The position numbers and the translations under genes were made by a program. Below are positions 24,121-37,872 of a stretch of DNA of 64,000 bases, piece by piece. Under the pieces are notes generated by a model. The model ran no database searches. It was given only the letters and a program-made list of their open reading frames with translations, and was not told where the DNA came from. The stretch is taken from contig SJOL01004338.1 of assembly GCA_004794785.1 (NCBI GenBank), positions 688,743 through 752,742 of the forward strand, written 5' to 3'. The stretch comes from Opisthorchis felineus (taxonomy: Eukaryota; Platyhelminthes; Trematoda; Opisthorchiida; Opisthorchiidae). Numbering within the stretch: position 1 is the stretch's first letter; every line of letters begins with the position of its first letter.

Positions 24121-27100
24121 AGCTTGACAAACCAATCAACGAACATCTGATCAGCCACAAGTATGCTAGATATTTTAGCTATGAACGACTTAACTACCCT
24201 AGGAGAACCGTCCTCCGTAGGCTATCTTCTATCGAAGTTTAGGTCTATTCATCCCTTCGATGTGGTCGAATGCATCTAACCCAATAGATCAACATAATTC
24301 GAGCATCCTATTTTATTTCGAATTTAGCTGACTCATTCTATTTCGCAATTTCTGCTAGGCCTTGAGGCGCAGCTCTTATTTTACCCAAAAAATAAAATGT
24401 TTTTGGCTGACTGTACCACTCTATTCCAAATATTAATACCAAAACACACGGCTACAGCTGACATAGGCAAGTTTGCATCGGCATATAATTTGGAGAAGCT
24501 CATGACTCAGGTTACTCACAAATCTCACATTCACCTTTCTGTCTAAATTCGATCTCAACTATTCAATTTCTTTACACGAGTAATTAAATTCAGGACTTCG
24601 CCTCCAGCAAAATAGCCCGATTTCCAAATTTCTTCCTAAATCTAGTGATCGCCTGATGCGAGCCAGAATAAGACTTACGCAATCCCACGAGAGGGCGTTT
24701 GTGTGTACATGTGTGTGCGTAAATGATGTATAACCACAAAGTTTGGCATCCTTACTTTTTAGCTCAATCCACAAGACGTGCCTCATCTCATCTGTAGAAT
24801 CGACTGAAGTGCTATGACACCAAATTTTATACAAAAGGGTTTTGGTTTTACCTAAAGGCGGAAGATATGTTCCAGCAGAAAATCACCAGCTTGTTTACGC
24901 CTGAACAACCATTCCTGCTAACAACTAAGGAAACTAACACTAATAAGTAGTATTCTTCGAAGGCAGTATAAATCAACAATCAACAATTGGGTAAGAACAC
25001 CATTGCTGCGGGATGAATACAGTCGCTTTTAACCAACAGCTATTTTCTAGAGATTGTGAACTTCTTGGGTGCGATTGGTTTACTATTGGTTATTCTCCAC
25101 TCTATACCCCTAATTTCACTATACACCAAGAATATCCGATCATATTTGCAAGGCGCTACTTGTAAGCACACTTATTCTTTCGGGACCGATCTTGACAGAC
25201 ATTTCAATGGTGAAACTTGAGCAGTTTGCAGAACGTGACACTCAACGACCAATATTTCAGAAAACAACGTTCGGAAGACGGTTAACCTATGACAGGAAGC
25301 AGAAAGCAGACAGAACGCTTGCACACTTGCACAAAACACTTACAACATCCTTCCACAAAACCGCTTTTTCTCGTGAGTTTGGAGTAAAGAAAACTAATCA
25401 CGCTGTTTATAGAAAGCCTACATGCCCTGTGCAGCACGGACGTGCCATGAATCAGGCCTTATTTCTCAGAGCAAGACTAGCTCCCACTCCTTACGGATTC
25501 GCGGCGGACACCGAATTACTCAGTAGTGGATCGCGGTGAAACAAATGTCCCGACTCCTTCATTAGGAAACATTTAAGGGCGAGCTTATGACTGATACATT
25601 GGTATGACTGGCCAAAGATTGGAAATGCAAGCAAACAAGCAGCTGTCCAAACGAACCGGTGGAATACTAACTGACTCTGACCCGACCTTCAGTGAGAGAA
25701 AGCCAATTCGTCGATCATCAGGCACCTAATCGAGATAGTTGGCCAAATATACTTTATTTCCATGAAACAACATTATTTGGTCGATTCAAGTATTGAAATT
25801 GAAATTTACTCAGCGAATGCCATGGTTTTACTGATTCTTTGAGTCATTTCTTGTTCCGGTTAATTATTGCTGGCAATCCCATAATGTTTTCGATCTATTC
25901 CATTTTACACTTGTTGAAGTAGACGGGAATGTAGGAATTGAATTCGTCTCGAAGCACCGTTGGTCATACTACCCTGGAAGACAGTAACCGAGTTGTGTTG
26001 TAAGGTTAGTTTACTCCATTAGGTGACCGGAATACTTGCGACGAAAATGCTGGAATTTAAGGCGAAATTAAAGGAACGAGATGTAGTCAGTCTTAATGGT
26101 CATCTGCTAGGATTTTTGAACCTAAACATGCTAAGCAAATGGATGTGCCCAGATGATTCTTAGACCAACGAATATTACTGTTGTACTGACAAATCGACAA
26201 ATTTTATTTGGGTTAGCTTACCAAAAATTAACGAATCACCTTGCATTGAAATGTCTGAATGCAGCACGCACAGTCAAGATTATTGCACTGTCTCATATTC
26301 GCATTATATCTGAATACAAAGTCTCTTAAATTGTAAATACTGTGTACAATAATCTGGAGGCAGATTTTGATACACGCTAACCTGACAATGCACTAGAGGT
26401 TTTCAAAAAACGGAGACGGTACAAAGAAAAACTCCTAATTCAGCTTTAAAGCACCTGTTGAAGGTGATTGACGACTAGCAATGTGAAAATTCCCGTGTAC
26501 GCCGATTCTTCACCCAACCGACAAAAAATAATTCATTTGTATCTGTTGAAACCTTATGTTTGAGCCAAGATGGACCTAACCAATGCTCCAATGAATTAGA
26601 TAAGCAGTACGGGTTTCCCGATTCGCCGGTGATCGAGACCATTTTCTCGTGATCAGCGAACCGCAAAGTATTTCATCACAGAGTCAATTCGTTTCAAGTC
26701 AGTTCTTCGCACAACAACTACCGCAAAACTATTTCTGGTATCATCAACTCAGTGTTCATAAACTTCTCCCGTAACCCATTAATTACACAATGATTTGTGA
26801 AAAAACAATCAGTCATAACAAAATTCCGTGAACGGCCGACTCGATGCTTAGCGCTTCATCAGACAGTTAACTCACTGCACCCTGAATAACGCAGATTGAG
26901 CGATGTTTGTTTGACACCCTGTTGTTTTTAATGAAGGTAACCCTGACTCCAAGACAGACATGATAACTCAAGCGTTAATACCTGTGCCTCACAAGTTGGT
27001 ATTCCGTAGCCAAGATCCTCTCCACGGTCAGTCATACACTGCTTATGAGCTCTAATGGGAACAGGAGTTGCCTCCGGTTGTCTGCTCGATGAACCAGTGC

Positions 27101-27513
27101 GACAAGGTAGGATGAAGTTCTTTCAGTCGCGTGTGATTTGCGCACAAATTTCACAACACTCCAACTACTCGCAGCTATATTGCATTCGTCTCTAAAGTGC
27201 CCGGTCTTGTGGTCATTTGGTAATCCATATGGTTAAGGTGTTCAGAGGTACAAAAACACTGTTCGGCCACTAGAGACCATAAGCCGCAGATTCTCCGTTG
27301 TTTGTATGTCCCTTACTCGGTCAACGTGAGGGAATTTCTTCATGTTACACAGAGGTGGACAGTTTGTCCGAAAATGCCAACCAGCGCCTCTGTCTGGTCT
27401 GAATATAACGCCGTCAGTGAGGGAAAACGTTGAATTTTCGTTTGCGACACAATAAAGTTCAGGAAAGTGGTGGGTGTATAAGATAGGATGTAAAAGACGG
27501 AACAACGATTTTT

Positions 27514-27640
27514 TGACATGGCACTACCTATAAGGTTGATGAAAACCTATCAACATCCCAGTGGTCGTCTTGCACTTCCGGGGACTCATGGGGTAGCCTT
27601 ATTCCCCAAGTTTCTACAAGCCTTAATTCCCATTTAAACG
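27514..27640 (+). repeat. R1 fragment, decayed
   Basis: ACTACCTATAAGGTTGATGAAAACC and the following GGGGACTCATGGGG and CCCCAAGTTTCTACAA.CCTTA segments follow the same order as the R1 linker at 48.05-48.15 kb. The hammerhead region is on the minus strand and has lost the GAAA and cleavage positions. Age is judged from the many substitutions. Confidence 0.5.
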
Positions 27641-28999
27641 CCAACAGTTACGTAAGCAGGGTTGTATTCTCATTCACATATCATAACGTTTATAACGTTT
27701 TTCTTCAAATGATTGTGTTAAGCGATGGCCACATAAATCTCAGATGGGACGATTTTCTGGACATCGCGGTAGTTGTCTTGACACAAAACCACTTATGTGC
27801 TTCGCCAGTCCTTTTTAAAGCTCAGAAGATGGGTGTAACCATAGAAAAGATCAGGCTGGGATTCGTCTGTAGGCAATTTGTAGAAGAAAATAACATGTAA
27901 TGTGGCATAAAACACTCGAGGACCAAGTGTTTGATTGTGGAAACTTTCTGAGCCGGTCTCTATGGTCCCTATGGCTTGCCGAAATAGAACCCCGATGTCT
28001 TGCTGAAACTAATGAAAAATATGTCCACGTACAAAAAAGAGACAACGTGATTGAGTGAAGTTCACTATCCGCATAGCCATCGTGACACTTGTAAACCTTT
28101 ACACACAATCAAAAACCAATGTCCAACAGTAAATCTGAAATCTTTCGTTGTGATGTCTTTGTTCCCAAGGTTAATCTTTGTAAAGGTTGTGATTTTTTGT
28201 GTGTGATCTCACTAAATCAAAAAGCATTTCAAATAATCCATCAGAAGGAATTCCGTTTTGTTATAAGTATATCAATTATTTACTCTGGTTCTCCAGCTGC
28301 TTGGTATCACAGTTTATTGTGGATGGGCGTGCATCTATCTAGGATTAGAACATACCAATATGTTTCTTCTCTTGTGGCTGTTGGGCGTACGGCAAAGTGA
28401 CTCAGTAAGGAGATATAGGAACATCTGCCGTTTACTGCGACAGCAGTAAAATGAATTCGATAATCGGTGTGCCTGGTAAGCACTCGCTTGACATAAATCA
28501 TAAAGTGAACCTTAGTGAGCCGTTCCGGGTTGTTTTCAAAATGCAATCGAATCAACCCAAATGGGTATAAACCCTCTTGTCGCCAAGGGGGTTCCTAACA
28601 GACGACTTGAATGTATCGTATGTCAGTAAAATCGCTTCAGTCGTGCACCGGTAACCCAACCATGACCCTACATTCTTACACAACCCCATTTCAACACAAA
28701 CAGCTCACAATTCCCCTATTCTGGCCAAACCCTAGGTCATCTACCTTGTAACATTGTGCCAGCCCCTTACTTATCAAGCAGAAAATTTGGTTTGTGATTT
28801 TTCGGATGCTGCTTCTATACTTCGAATCAATCGACGTTACGTGTTCCACAACCCGTACGATTCCCGCTAAGCAATCGTTCAGCATGAAATATATCACATT
28901 TGTTTTGGATCTCAAAGAGTATGTCAATACGTGGCTAAGTGATGGGGTTTCTGTGGTCGAAAGATGAGTGGTGCTTTATCTTGTCTTAGTGACACCTAA

Positions 29000-29145
29000 T
29001 CACATTGCTGCTCAGCCGCTCGTGGCCAAACGTTCAAGGGTTCAACCACTGGCCGGAAGGTTGCTGGTCCGCAACCCCTTGGATTTAATGAAAAGCACAC
29101 TACTGATTGTTACCAAGGTAAATTGGCTTCATTAACAGGATAAAA
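29000..29145 (+). repeat. Family H SINE-like element with internal deletion
   Basis: The head is well kept: CTGCTCAGCCGCTCGTGGCC, AAACGTTCAAGGG (A-box-like) and GGTTGCTGGTCCGCAACCCC (B-box-like). The hammerhead part is reduced to CACTACTGATTGTTACCAAGG and jumps directly to the tail AAATTGGCTTCATTAACAGG. About 40 bases, including GAAAC and stem III, are missing relative to the 39.6 kb copy. Confidence 0.6.
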
Positions 29146-30213
29146 CATCGCCTGAAAACTACCAAATCTCATCAGACTACTATCAGTCTTGGAGGAGTGG
29201 AATCCGGAAAAAGTTATCCCCGCAGGTGGCAACTTAACCATCTTTTAACTATTGAATTCGCTCTCTTAGTTCCACTGTGAGGAAATGCGCAGCGTTATAC
29301 ACATTGCGTACTCATATAAATGTATATACCATTAGTGGGGTGTTGAGTCACTGAGTGCAGGTTCCTTTATTGGTATCAGTTGGTTCGGTTCTGTCAAGTC
29401 CACTGATTGTCTGGTTTATAAAAATCTGAAACAGGTGCGCGCTTTATTGTTTCAGTACACCTAACACAGGATGGATAAGCTAGGTCAGTTTGCAAGATCA
29501 CATGTTTTATACTTTGCGTTATTTTTCGAGTTTAGACATCATGAAGGAGCAGGTCGATGTCTCGCTCTCATGTCCTCATCATCTTATTGCCCTCTAATCT
29601 CTACGAACTACTTTAAATGCTCATCATCTGAGTTGAAAAAAGGAAGGTTGGAACGCGATGACTGATTCAGACCGGAGCAGCATCTAGGGCTTTGGGAAGA
29701 ACTCATTCATGCTATCCGATTACATCCTAACTTTAATGTATGTTTTATTTTCAACTTTATGACATTTTTCCACATCATAACCAGACGTTTCTTCTTGAAA
29801 ACCTTAGAGAAACCTTTTTAACGTCTTCCACGTCCACTAGATATACACGCGAATATGTGTTCGGAAGCCAACTGACACGCACACACACATCTGGATATTC
29901 ACTGTTTGCCTCATAAAATAATATCCGACCTGGAATTAAAATTTCTATCTATAGCACGCTTTGGTCCGTAACTGTGTCGGAAAACATTTGAATATGTCAA
30001 TCTCAAATAACCTTTCTATTTAAATTAGCAGATCTAGAGATTTTTGTTCCAGGTATGCTTTGGTTCCCACATATTGATTATATTGTCATTCAGAATTTTT
30101 TAACTCAACCATCTTTTCCAAAGTGCTTTTAAAGCCAGCACTTTCTTTCTACTGTGCGCATTCAGTAAAAGTGACGTACTGGATGGCAGTCAGGGTAGAG
30201 TCATACCTGAACT

Positions 30214-30682
30214 TCACTCTGCACAGTACATGATTTGCCCATGTTCATATTGTGGGGTGTTCTGTTGCAGTTCAAGACCAAGAACAAACTTAGAGGTATA
30301 AAGGTCCAAAAGCCGCCTCCTTTTCAGGAGCCAGGTGCTCCTTTTCTGAAGCTGGAAGAATATTCCGTCGGAAAAACTGAACATATTGAGGCCGATCAAA
30401 TCACTGAATACTAATGAACACGAGTCTGCTGAGTAACCAGTTTTGTGACGGATTTCCCGTACAGCAGTTCGAATAGACAGAAAAGCCCTCTCTTGACCAT
30501 TAGGTTTTCTTGAATGTGTTCGCTGGCGTTCACGTTGCTGAACTAATTGATCTAGTTGCTTGGATTTGAACAAAGCCAACAATGATCCGGATGACACCAG
30601 CTCACTGTGTGGGGTGTTGAATGAACAGCAGCCAATTTGCAGTTCACGCAGAGGACTTGTGGGGACTGGTGGGCGTAAATTA
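30214..30682 (-). CDS. Candidate exon, unknown protein
   Basis: An open frame of about 156 codons follows a good acceptor on the minus strand (TTTGTTTATTCAG|T). The translation includes SGSLLALFKSKQLDQLVQQR and ERQRTHSRKPNGQERAFLSI, then RTAVREIRHKTGY. It has the mixed charged and hydrophobic character of a coding exon, but no domain was recognised. The frame ends with TGA at 30214, seven bases before a consensus-like donor (CAG|GTATGA), which is odd for an internal exon. It could be a terminal exon, an exon with an earlier donor, or a chance open frame; one of this length is roughly expected by chance in 64 kb. Confidence 0.35.
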
Positions 30683-33600
30683 CTGAATAAACAAAGATTA
30701 CATTGAAGACTTGCTTCAAAGTCCAACACTGGTAATGTTTGCTTGCAGTGACTCTCACTGTCATACTATTTTTCAGTATCCTGGTATCCTATAGAAAACC
30801 CTAATTACAAGTAGCATTAGTGCATTCTTTTGTGCGTTGACGTCTTCAATGGAAGATAGATAAGCGTGACAAGCTTGCCAATCATTTAGTTACTGCAGTC
30901 GGTCGGAAAACAGTACCGAACACAAGATCGTAAGCTGCCAGAGCAGAAGTGATGCAAAGTAAACCAGCTGGCTTACTATCTCTTATTGGCTTGCAAACGG
31001 GTATAGGAAAGATAAATTCCCGCTGTCTTCAGGAGGCGGTCTTTTTGGTCAGTTTTATTCCAGAGACCCAATCTAAAAGTGTCAAGTAGAAACTGTTTAT
31101 TTTAGACATTTCTCCAAGGGGGACAAACTGTCCTTTCTTTGTTTATGTACGCCCATTAACCATATTAGCTATTCGGCTGCACGTGTTGTGGCCCGCGAGT
31201 TTGTAAACCATTATTTCCAACAAGACTATTATTCTCCAGATTATCATGTAACATTCACTGCGATTGTTTTTTGTGGAGAACTCATCTAGGGGAAATTCTC
31301 CCAAAAGAGGACGATTCCCCCTGGTTCCGATTCGTGTACTATGATTTTACTTGAGAATAACACTCCCTTTACTGTAAAACGCTTGATGTAAAGTCAACGC
31401 ATGCTAAATTGCACTCCCCAACCTCTCCAGTCAAGACCGCTGCGCCGTGAGTACACCGTACCTCTTTAGTGAACAAATAAACGACAACCTCAGGTCATGA
31501 GCCAGAGTCCTGACAGCTACCGAATGACCCAGTTTCAGTAGGTTCTATCCGTACCTGTACCCATTGCCGGTAAGCTGTAACCTCGACTAAGGCTCATATA
31601 TGCCGAGCTGGCACTGATCATGAATCAGCTGACAAGAGGCACTAGAAAGCAAAGGATTTTCGTGTGGTTGACTGCCACTTTTATCGGCATACTTTTACTG
31701 CCATGTGGTGGAAACCGGAAAAATAAAATCTTCGAAGTTGAAGCATTTGAGAGAGGTTCGTTGAGGGACTACTTAATGTGAATACAAATACACCCAATTA
31801 GTTTGAAGAAGAAGACTGCGGGGGTCAAGAAAGTAATCAATTGCTGCAGGCCTTAAGGACAGAATAGACCGATCGGCATGGGCTAGAGCAGTGTTCTAGC
31901 ATCCAATGCATTACGAACGTCTACATTGAAGCTGACTGAAAAAATCGCGTCAGAGGCGAGGCAACTCAAGTAGTTTAGATACAGTCGGTGAAGAACAAGA
32001 ATTTGGAGTAACAAAACCTGGATACCATGCTTATTCGGTTTCAGGTTTGTAGTTGCTCAAGAATCTGAATCCCCCTTGTTGAAAATCTTTCGCACAAACA
32101 GTTTTATTAGATGGGAAGATAAAGTACTCGTAAATCTATTGTACTGACACGTTTTTAGGAAAAGTCTGCTTACGACTATTACGCGTGTTCCCAACAGTAA
32201 GTAATCGACAAACAAGCAGACGGATTAGCTAACACTAGGTCGGAAATGTGTAACCAGGATTAAAATAACACAGGCCAGTAATCACTCTGACTGGAGATTC
32301 AAAAAACATCCCAAGAAGTACCATTATGGTGTGTGGGCGGTGCACAAGAATTTTGTCTAAAGTGCCCACGGTTGGTATTGTGTTTGTAGATCGTGTCTCA
32401 GAAAATTCACCAACCGATACAGTAGAGTTCATCACGGTAATGAAATGAGAAAGATGTCGGCCATCGGTTTGTCTTATTCATAGACAGCGAGGTATTAAGA
32501 AAAAACAAATCCTAAACGTTAGTTGTAACTGGGGACATCACAAGTTATTTTTTATTGTTTTTGTGGCTTAGAAGTAGCGATAATGTCAGTATGCGCTTTC
32601 CCTTAGAATTGTGCGTGTCCTCTCAAATTGGCACACATTCACTTGTCGAAAACCAGGCTGCACGAAGGAAGATTGGAATTAAAACTATTTGTGCGGTAAT
32701 TTTGAAGGTTCTTATGTTTCTCCCGCGGACAGCGACAGCTGATGCGCCCTTTCTTCATTCCTAATAATCGGCTTGGTTAACCATAGTGCTTTCGATAACC
32801 AGCCGTTGATTTTGAACTAACACTGTTTTGAAATAAGTTGTGTAAATGATTAATTAGCTAAGCATTTGTGTGATGTCTTCCACCATTTCAAAGTTGGATG
32901 ACACAACCGTTTTGCTAAATTCAATCTTTTACTCGAGATTATCTGAAAACATATTGAAAAGTGATCTAGTGTCTTACCGAGACTGTGGTACCCCACAAGG
33001 TGCTGCGAAAACTACTAGGTATTTGCTAGACTCAATCAGTTGCGTTACCCGGCTTTCAACTAGGTTTCGGTTCACAATTTTCTAAACGAACAATACAACA
33101 AAACACGAATTTTCAATTCCTATGCGACTGACTGGTGTAAGTGGGGTAAATTTTTATTTCCGAAAAAAGAGATTTCAAGTATCCTGAGTGTGTGGCCTAC
33201 GTTATTCAGGCAGAAAGGAGAGGTCGGGACAGTTTGCTTTACTTACCAGAGCATAAAAGTGACTATTGGAGTGGAAAATGTATGATGACAAGCTTCCATC
33301 CACATGGCCAAGATCAACTAAATGTTTGTTTCCGTGCGTAAACAAAACGCCGACAATCAGCCTCCGGCTTACTAGGCGCACTACTGTTCTCCGGCAAATT
33401 TATGCACCCGAGCGTCACATGTGATCCACCACAAGACTTACCAGAAAGCGGGGTGTCTATGGTTCGAGTTCATTCCTAGAAGTAACTTTTCTCCATACTG
33501 TGTTCGATTTTACCAAACAACTTTTTCTAATTTGTTTCCCAACTTTAGAAAAACTGATCATGCTTACTGTGATTAGTGACAGTTACCATACGTTAGTCCA

Positions 33601-35320
33601 AGTTTACTGAAGCTTATTCGTAGGAAGCTTGCTTGGTTTATTAGCGTTCACTAGACCCTTCCATTCCGCGTTTCATTGTTGGTTTTGTACTCACAACGGC
33701 GACATTCCGGTCAAGTTTGTGACCTTTTTGCTTACGTAAGATTTCCTATTCCGTCACACTTGGATAGAAGTTTGACTCGGCCTTCGAATCAAGGAATTTT
33801 GATCGTGTGTCCTACGGTGGAGACACGACTTCTGTGAAAGAATACACATACAAAAGGATCACACTTTACTGGTCCCTTAAAGCTCTTGCAGTGCTCTAGA
33901 AGGACCTCCTTCTCCGCTCAAATTAGACCGAAGGTCAGTTTTTTTAGGAAATTGTGTTCAGAAACTCAGCCGAGGAGCCTGATGCCAACCAGCTCCATCA
34001 TCTTAAAATTCAACTGGCCGCTTCTGTGCTGTTACTCTCTTAAAAGTGGCCATAAGCGCTCAAAACATATTTGCAGCACGAATGTACTAGATACTGTGTA
34101 CGTTAACTAACAGCATAATATTCTCTTCCCGTTGAAAGTCAGCTCAGCACAACCACCACCTGATAACGCATTCTCATGAGTGCTGATGTTCTCTTGACCC
34201 TGCAACACGTACACCAGGCTACGTGGCTACTGAAAAGCGAATATACTTTAACGATTCCACCGAACAAGCAGGAAGCACGAATATTCGTGAAAAACTGTTT
34301 GTTTTTGTGCCAGAAGAGAGAGAGGGTTTTAAAAAAGCACGAGACTATAGCTCAGCTGACGCGCCTGTGTCTTCAAAAGTGCGAAGTCTCAACCCGTAAC
34401 GAACTGCAATCAGGGACTCACGCGAAAGTGATGACGGAGAGTGTTCAGAATTTTGATAAAGGGCATAAGCTCTTGACCAGGTCAGAAAACCCTTACTACC
34501 TATGGATATTCATGGTGTTTATGTGAATAATCGTCCTCTTTCACGTTAAATCTGGTGAATCACGAGCAACGGGTTCTGAATTAAATAGGATGTATAGAGT
34601 AAAGATTTTGTCACATCCGTAATAGATCAACCCTGCGAACACTTTTGTCCACGACGAATCATGTTGACGGTTATCTGATGAATTCCACTGTGGCAGGGAA
34701 TCGTTTCAAATTAAAGTAGATGGCAACTACTGACTAGACACTGCAACGTGTAAAACAGACGAAATGTCTGCAGGGTAATGCATTTTTGAACAAGCAGGTC
34801 TCCTAAGTAATGTATTATGAATGTTGCTGGTCATTTGAGAGAATGATATACTACCAACGAAAATACTGAACTCTTTTTTTCTTAGGACATAACAACACAC
34901 AGAGGAGACCATTTTAGGTGTGCCTGTTAGATATTTTCTATAAGAACAGTACTGTATTTTTAGCGAAGCTTAGAAGACCATATGTTCAATCGGCAAACCA
35001 ATCTCAATTATATTTTTCAAATAGTTGAATAAAGTCTCCACCGGAAAATCCGTACACACGTCTTTTCTGAAGCATATTTCATTCTGATTTTTTATGCCGT
35101 CTGAGGGAGCGTCCTTCTTGACTGCAGTACTTCAGTACCAACTCTTTACGTACCTCAGCGATGCACTAAATTAGAAGTCTCACAGAAGTCAACTGGTGTG
35201 CTCGTTACACGGGGATCCCCATGGGTCTCCAACGTTTCAGCTAGTCTCAGCTGAAGTCCGTAGGCACTACACTATACATAATATGGATTATTACAAAATT
35301 CGTCTTATGGTTACGTAGAC

Positions 35321-35332
35321 GGGGGGGGGGGG
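35321..35332. repeat. Poly-G run
   Basis: Twelve consecutive G. It could form a G-rich structure, but it is also a typical place for sequencing length errors. Confidence 0.9.
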
Positions 35333-36044
35333 TGGACAAAATTTAACTGTGATTTACGGAGTTTTGTAAGTTTGTAAGTTTTGCAAGCTCATTAAATCCA
35401 TAAGCTGAGGAGACGAGATGAGTACATCAAACTTACAGTTGTCACACAATGAATGCAGTCGTAAGGTTCCGCGAAAAAATTCGCTTCCATGTTATACAAG
35501 GAGTGTCATACAAGAGTGATAAACACTGAACGGCATTGTACTCAGAGAATAACTAATTTATTTCCGGTTAACACCCCGTCACAATTTGGGTTAAGAAGCA
35601 CCACGTGTCTAAAGGACATAGGCTTCAGTTGGGCTTTGTTATCTCAACTCAAACTGTGGAACTACTGCGAGTGTTTTTGACAAATTCATCGACGAAATTT
35701 CGAAACAAGTTTGTCTCTGTTGAGGTCTAGTTTCTAGTAGCGTGCAAAATGGCAATATACATTAGTTTGCAACAGGAATTCAGTCAAAATTTTGGTTGAA
35801 TTGTGAAAATTCACATAGGCCTCCAAATTCTCAACTGGTTCTAAACACTTATAAATTGATTTATTAGTTCATGGCATAGACTGACTCCATTTTCAAGGCT
35901 AAATCCAGATGTGTAATACTTTTTGTACTGCGAAAGAATTCTATATTTTAAACTCGCAGTGAATCAGGTAGTGAATGAGATTTCGTTTTCTTCATTATAT
36001 ACGTATGTAACTATTCTTGACGGGCATTAAAAGCTGGAAGTTAA

Positions 36045-36204
36045 TGAACCTTGCTCAACTACTAAAAGGAAGATCGTGAGTTCGGCATCTTTCAGGCGAG
36101 ATACGTGAGATGCGCACTGCCGATTATTCCCAATAAGGACAAAACAGCTGTACAATATCTCTGGGCTTTTCAGTATAGAGTTGGTATACTTACAGGACGA
36201 AATC
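36045..36204 (+). repeat. Family H SINE-like element with hammerhead-like segment
   Basis: A weak head (GTGAGTTCGGCATC as B-box-like sequence) is followed by GAGATGCGCACTGCCGATTA, TTCCCAATAAGGAC and AAAACAGCTGTACAATAT. Stem III (ACAGCTGT) and the following stem I side are kept, while the core has changed (CTGATGA to CCGATTA, GAAAC to AAAAC). The tail is GGGCTTTTCAG, then TTACAGGACGAAAT, as in the 39.6 kb copy. Confidence 0.65.
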
Positions 36205-37800
36205 TCCACCAAACGTCCAAGGTAACCTCACACCGTCAACCTTCAAACCTGGCCAAAAATAAATAAAAAACAAATAAAAACAACTCTTGTCACTGTGTCT
36301 AAAAATCCATTGGCTAGAAGCAGTCGACCTATTGCTCACATGGGTAAATTACTTCTTAATCTTCCTTATTTCAGGTAACTGGGAGTATCGTTTAGTTGAC
36401 ACCCACCATTCCCGTAAGTGAAATTACTTCTGTGCCACCAAACAGGGAAACTTGATGGCAGTGGAATGTTTTCCGTTCTCCGGGAGGAACACTCTCAGGT
36501 AAAAAAAATACTTGTCTATAGGAGAAACCAGTTTATTTCCCCCCCATCAGGAATTTCCTCCAGGGTTGTATAAAATCAACATAAGGCCTCCGCTGCTTTA
36601 GTCTTTTGCTCCATTTCGCATCAAGAACGTTTCATGTTTGGTGTCTTTAAGGTCCATTTACTATTAAAATTATGGTAATAACTGAAGATAGAGTGAAGAA
36701 AAACCAGTTGTTGCATAGAATATACTATGTAAAGCACTAATACATAATTTGCGTCAAATCCCTTTGGGTGCCTGGGTGATATCAACGACTAGCTCTATGT
36801 GGAATTCACGCAAATGACTCACTAATCGCACTGGTGGCATCTGTTAATTCATTAGAAAGAGGTATGACATATCGGCTGTGAAGTTCAACGGCAAAGTTAT
36901 AATGGGGGCAGGAATTCTCAGTGGACCGGTCAATAGAGCAACTATCCAGTGTGCAGGAAGTATGTGGAGCAAGCTTAACCCTAGGCTTGATTTCCTTTCT
37001 TTTTACGTTCACTTTGATTTCTCACTTTAATAGCTATTACAGCCGCTTCCACTTTTTTGTAAAAATAATATAATTACCGTACTGTGCCACGGTATATACT
37101 TTCCCTGCCGCACTGCTCCAGACATTTCGAATGGAATTGAAATCCAATCTGTGAGCTGGACAATTCTAAAAAAGGAAGCAATTATTTCGTCAGGTTGCGT
37201 GACTGAGCTAAAAAACAGCTTTACCTGAGAAAAGCATAAAGGCGATGAATTTTTGGCGGGACTTTAATTTTTTGCTTTTCATTCGGTCTACATCTGTTTG
37301 ACTGTTTTCATCAGTAACAGAAACACCACAAGTGATAACAAAGTGATCTCCTCAAATTTTGATGCTATGTTTGGAGGGAATGCCCTTATGCTGACAACTG
37401 ATGACACTGAAAATGGTATTTTTGTGTTCACAGGCTTATGCGGCGTTTTGTTGCGCTCAATCCACCGAATAATGAATACGACTACTGTTTAGCTAATCTA
37501 CCTTTTCCATCTTTATTCGTTGTAAGCTTATAGAGAAGCACTTACCGTACTGTAGACAATTAGAAACAGTATTCTATGCAGTCCGGGAATGCTGTCAATA
37601 CAAATCGATGGTGGAGTGAACTTGTTGTTTCCACCCCCTCAAAAACCTATTTCTTGAATAACAACCCGGACTCCCATTTCACTAAGCTCTACATCTCGGT
37701 AGGACAGAAATTTTCCTTGATCAGAACCACTGATCTGATCCCATTTTTTCTGAAACAAATGTACAGATTATTAGGGCGGGGTCGTCAGTCAAACAGAATG

Positions 37801-37872
37801 CGCCCATGTAGGATTCGAACCCGGGTCAGCGAACTAGTAATCCACGGTGTTATCCACTTGGCCACCCGGGCC
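37801..37872 (-). pseudogene. tRNA-Ser-like pseudogene or SINE head
   Basis: The minus strand reads like a tRNA: GCCCGGGTGGCCAAGTGG at the 5' end, an anticodon region GGATTACTAGTTC resembling that of tRNA-Ser(GCT), then CCCGGGTTCGAATCC (strong B box) and ATGGGC pairing with GCCC at the other end. The anticodon and T stems contain mismatches and the apparent anticodon (ACT) is abnormal, so it is probably not a working tRNA. It does not resemble the family H head closely. Confidence 0.55.

Larger units (their letters stand above)
21207..30206. other. Non-coding stretch upstream of the PDZ exon
   Basis: No convincing exon was found. It includes an A/T-rich TAA/TAAA tract at 24009-24035, a hammerhead-like motif at 24.07 kb, a decayed R1 fragment at 27.5 kb and a family H copy at 29.0 kb. 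The block at 21.3-21.6 kb is somewhat GC-richer and may be an unrecognised repeat. The promoter of the PDZ gene, if 21206 is the true start, would lie just above 21206, but no clear element was seen. Confidence 0.4.

Noticed and set aside
25192..25539. Open frame with the peptide NHAVYRKPT, reminiscent of Penelope-like reverse transcriptases
   Set aside because: Only a single short motif matches; the residues before and after do not follow the family pattern and no other reverse transcriptase block is nearby.
26840..26870. CTGATGA on the minus strand (26862-26856), possible hammerhead
   Set aside because: No GAAA partner at suitable distance; stem II pairing is poor.
33420..33480. B-box-like GGTTCGAGTTC
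   Set aside because: No convincing A box or cloverleaf upstream, and no family H tail downstream.
34176..34526. Open frame of 116 codons, plus strand
   Set aside because: No domain recognised and no strong acceptor or donor pair; treated as chance.
36806..37012. Open frame with possible splice sites, minus strand
   Set aside because: Splice signals are only moderate, and the peptide has no recognisable feature.
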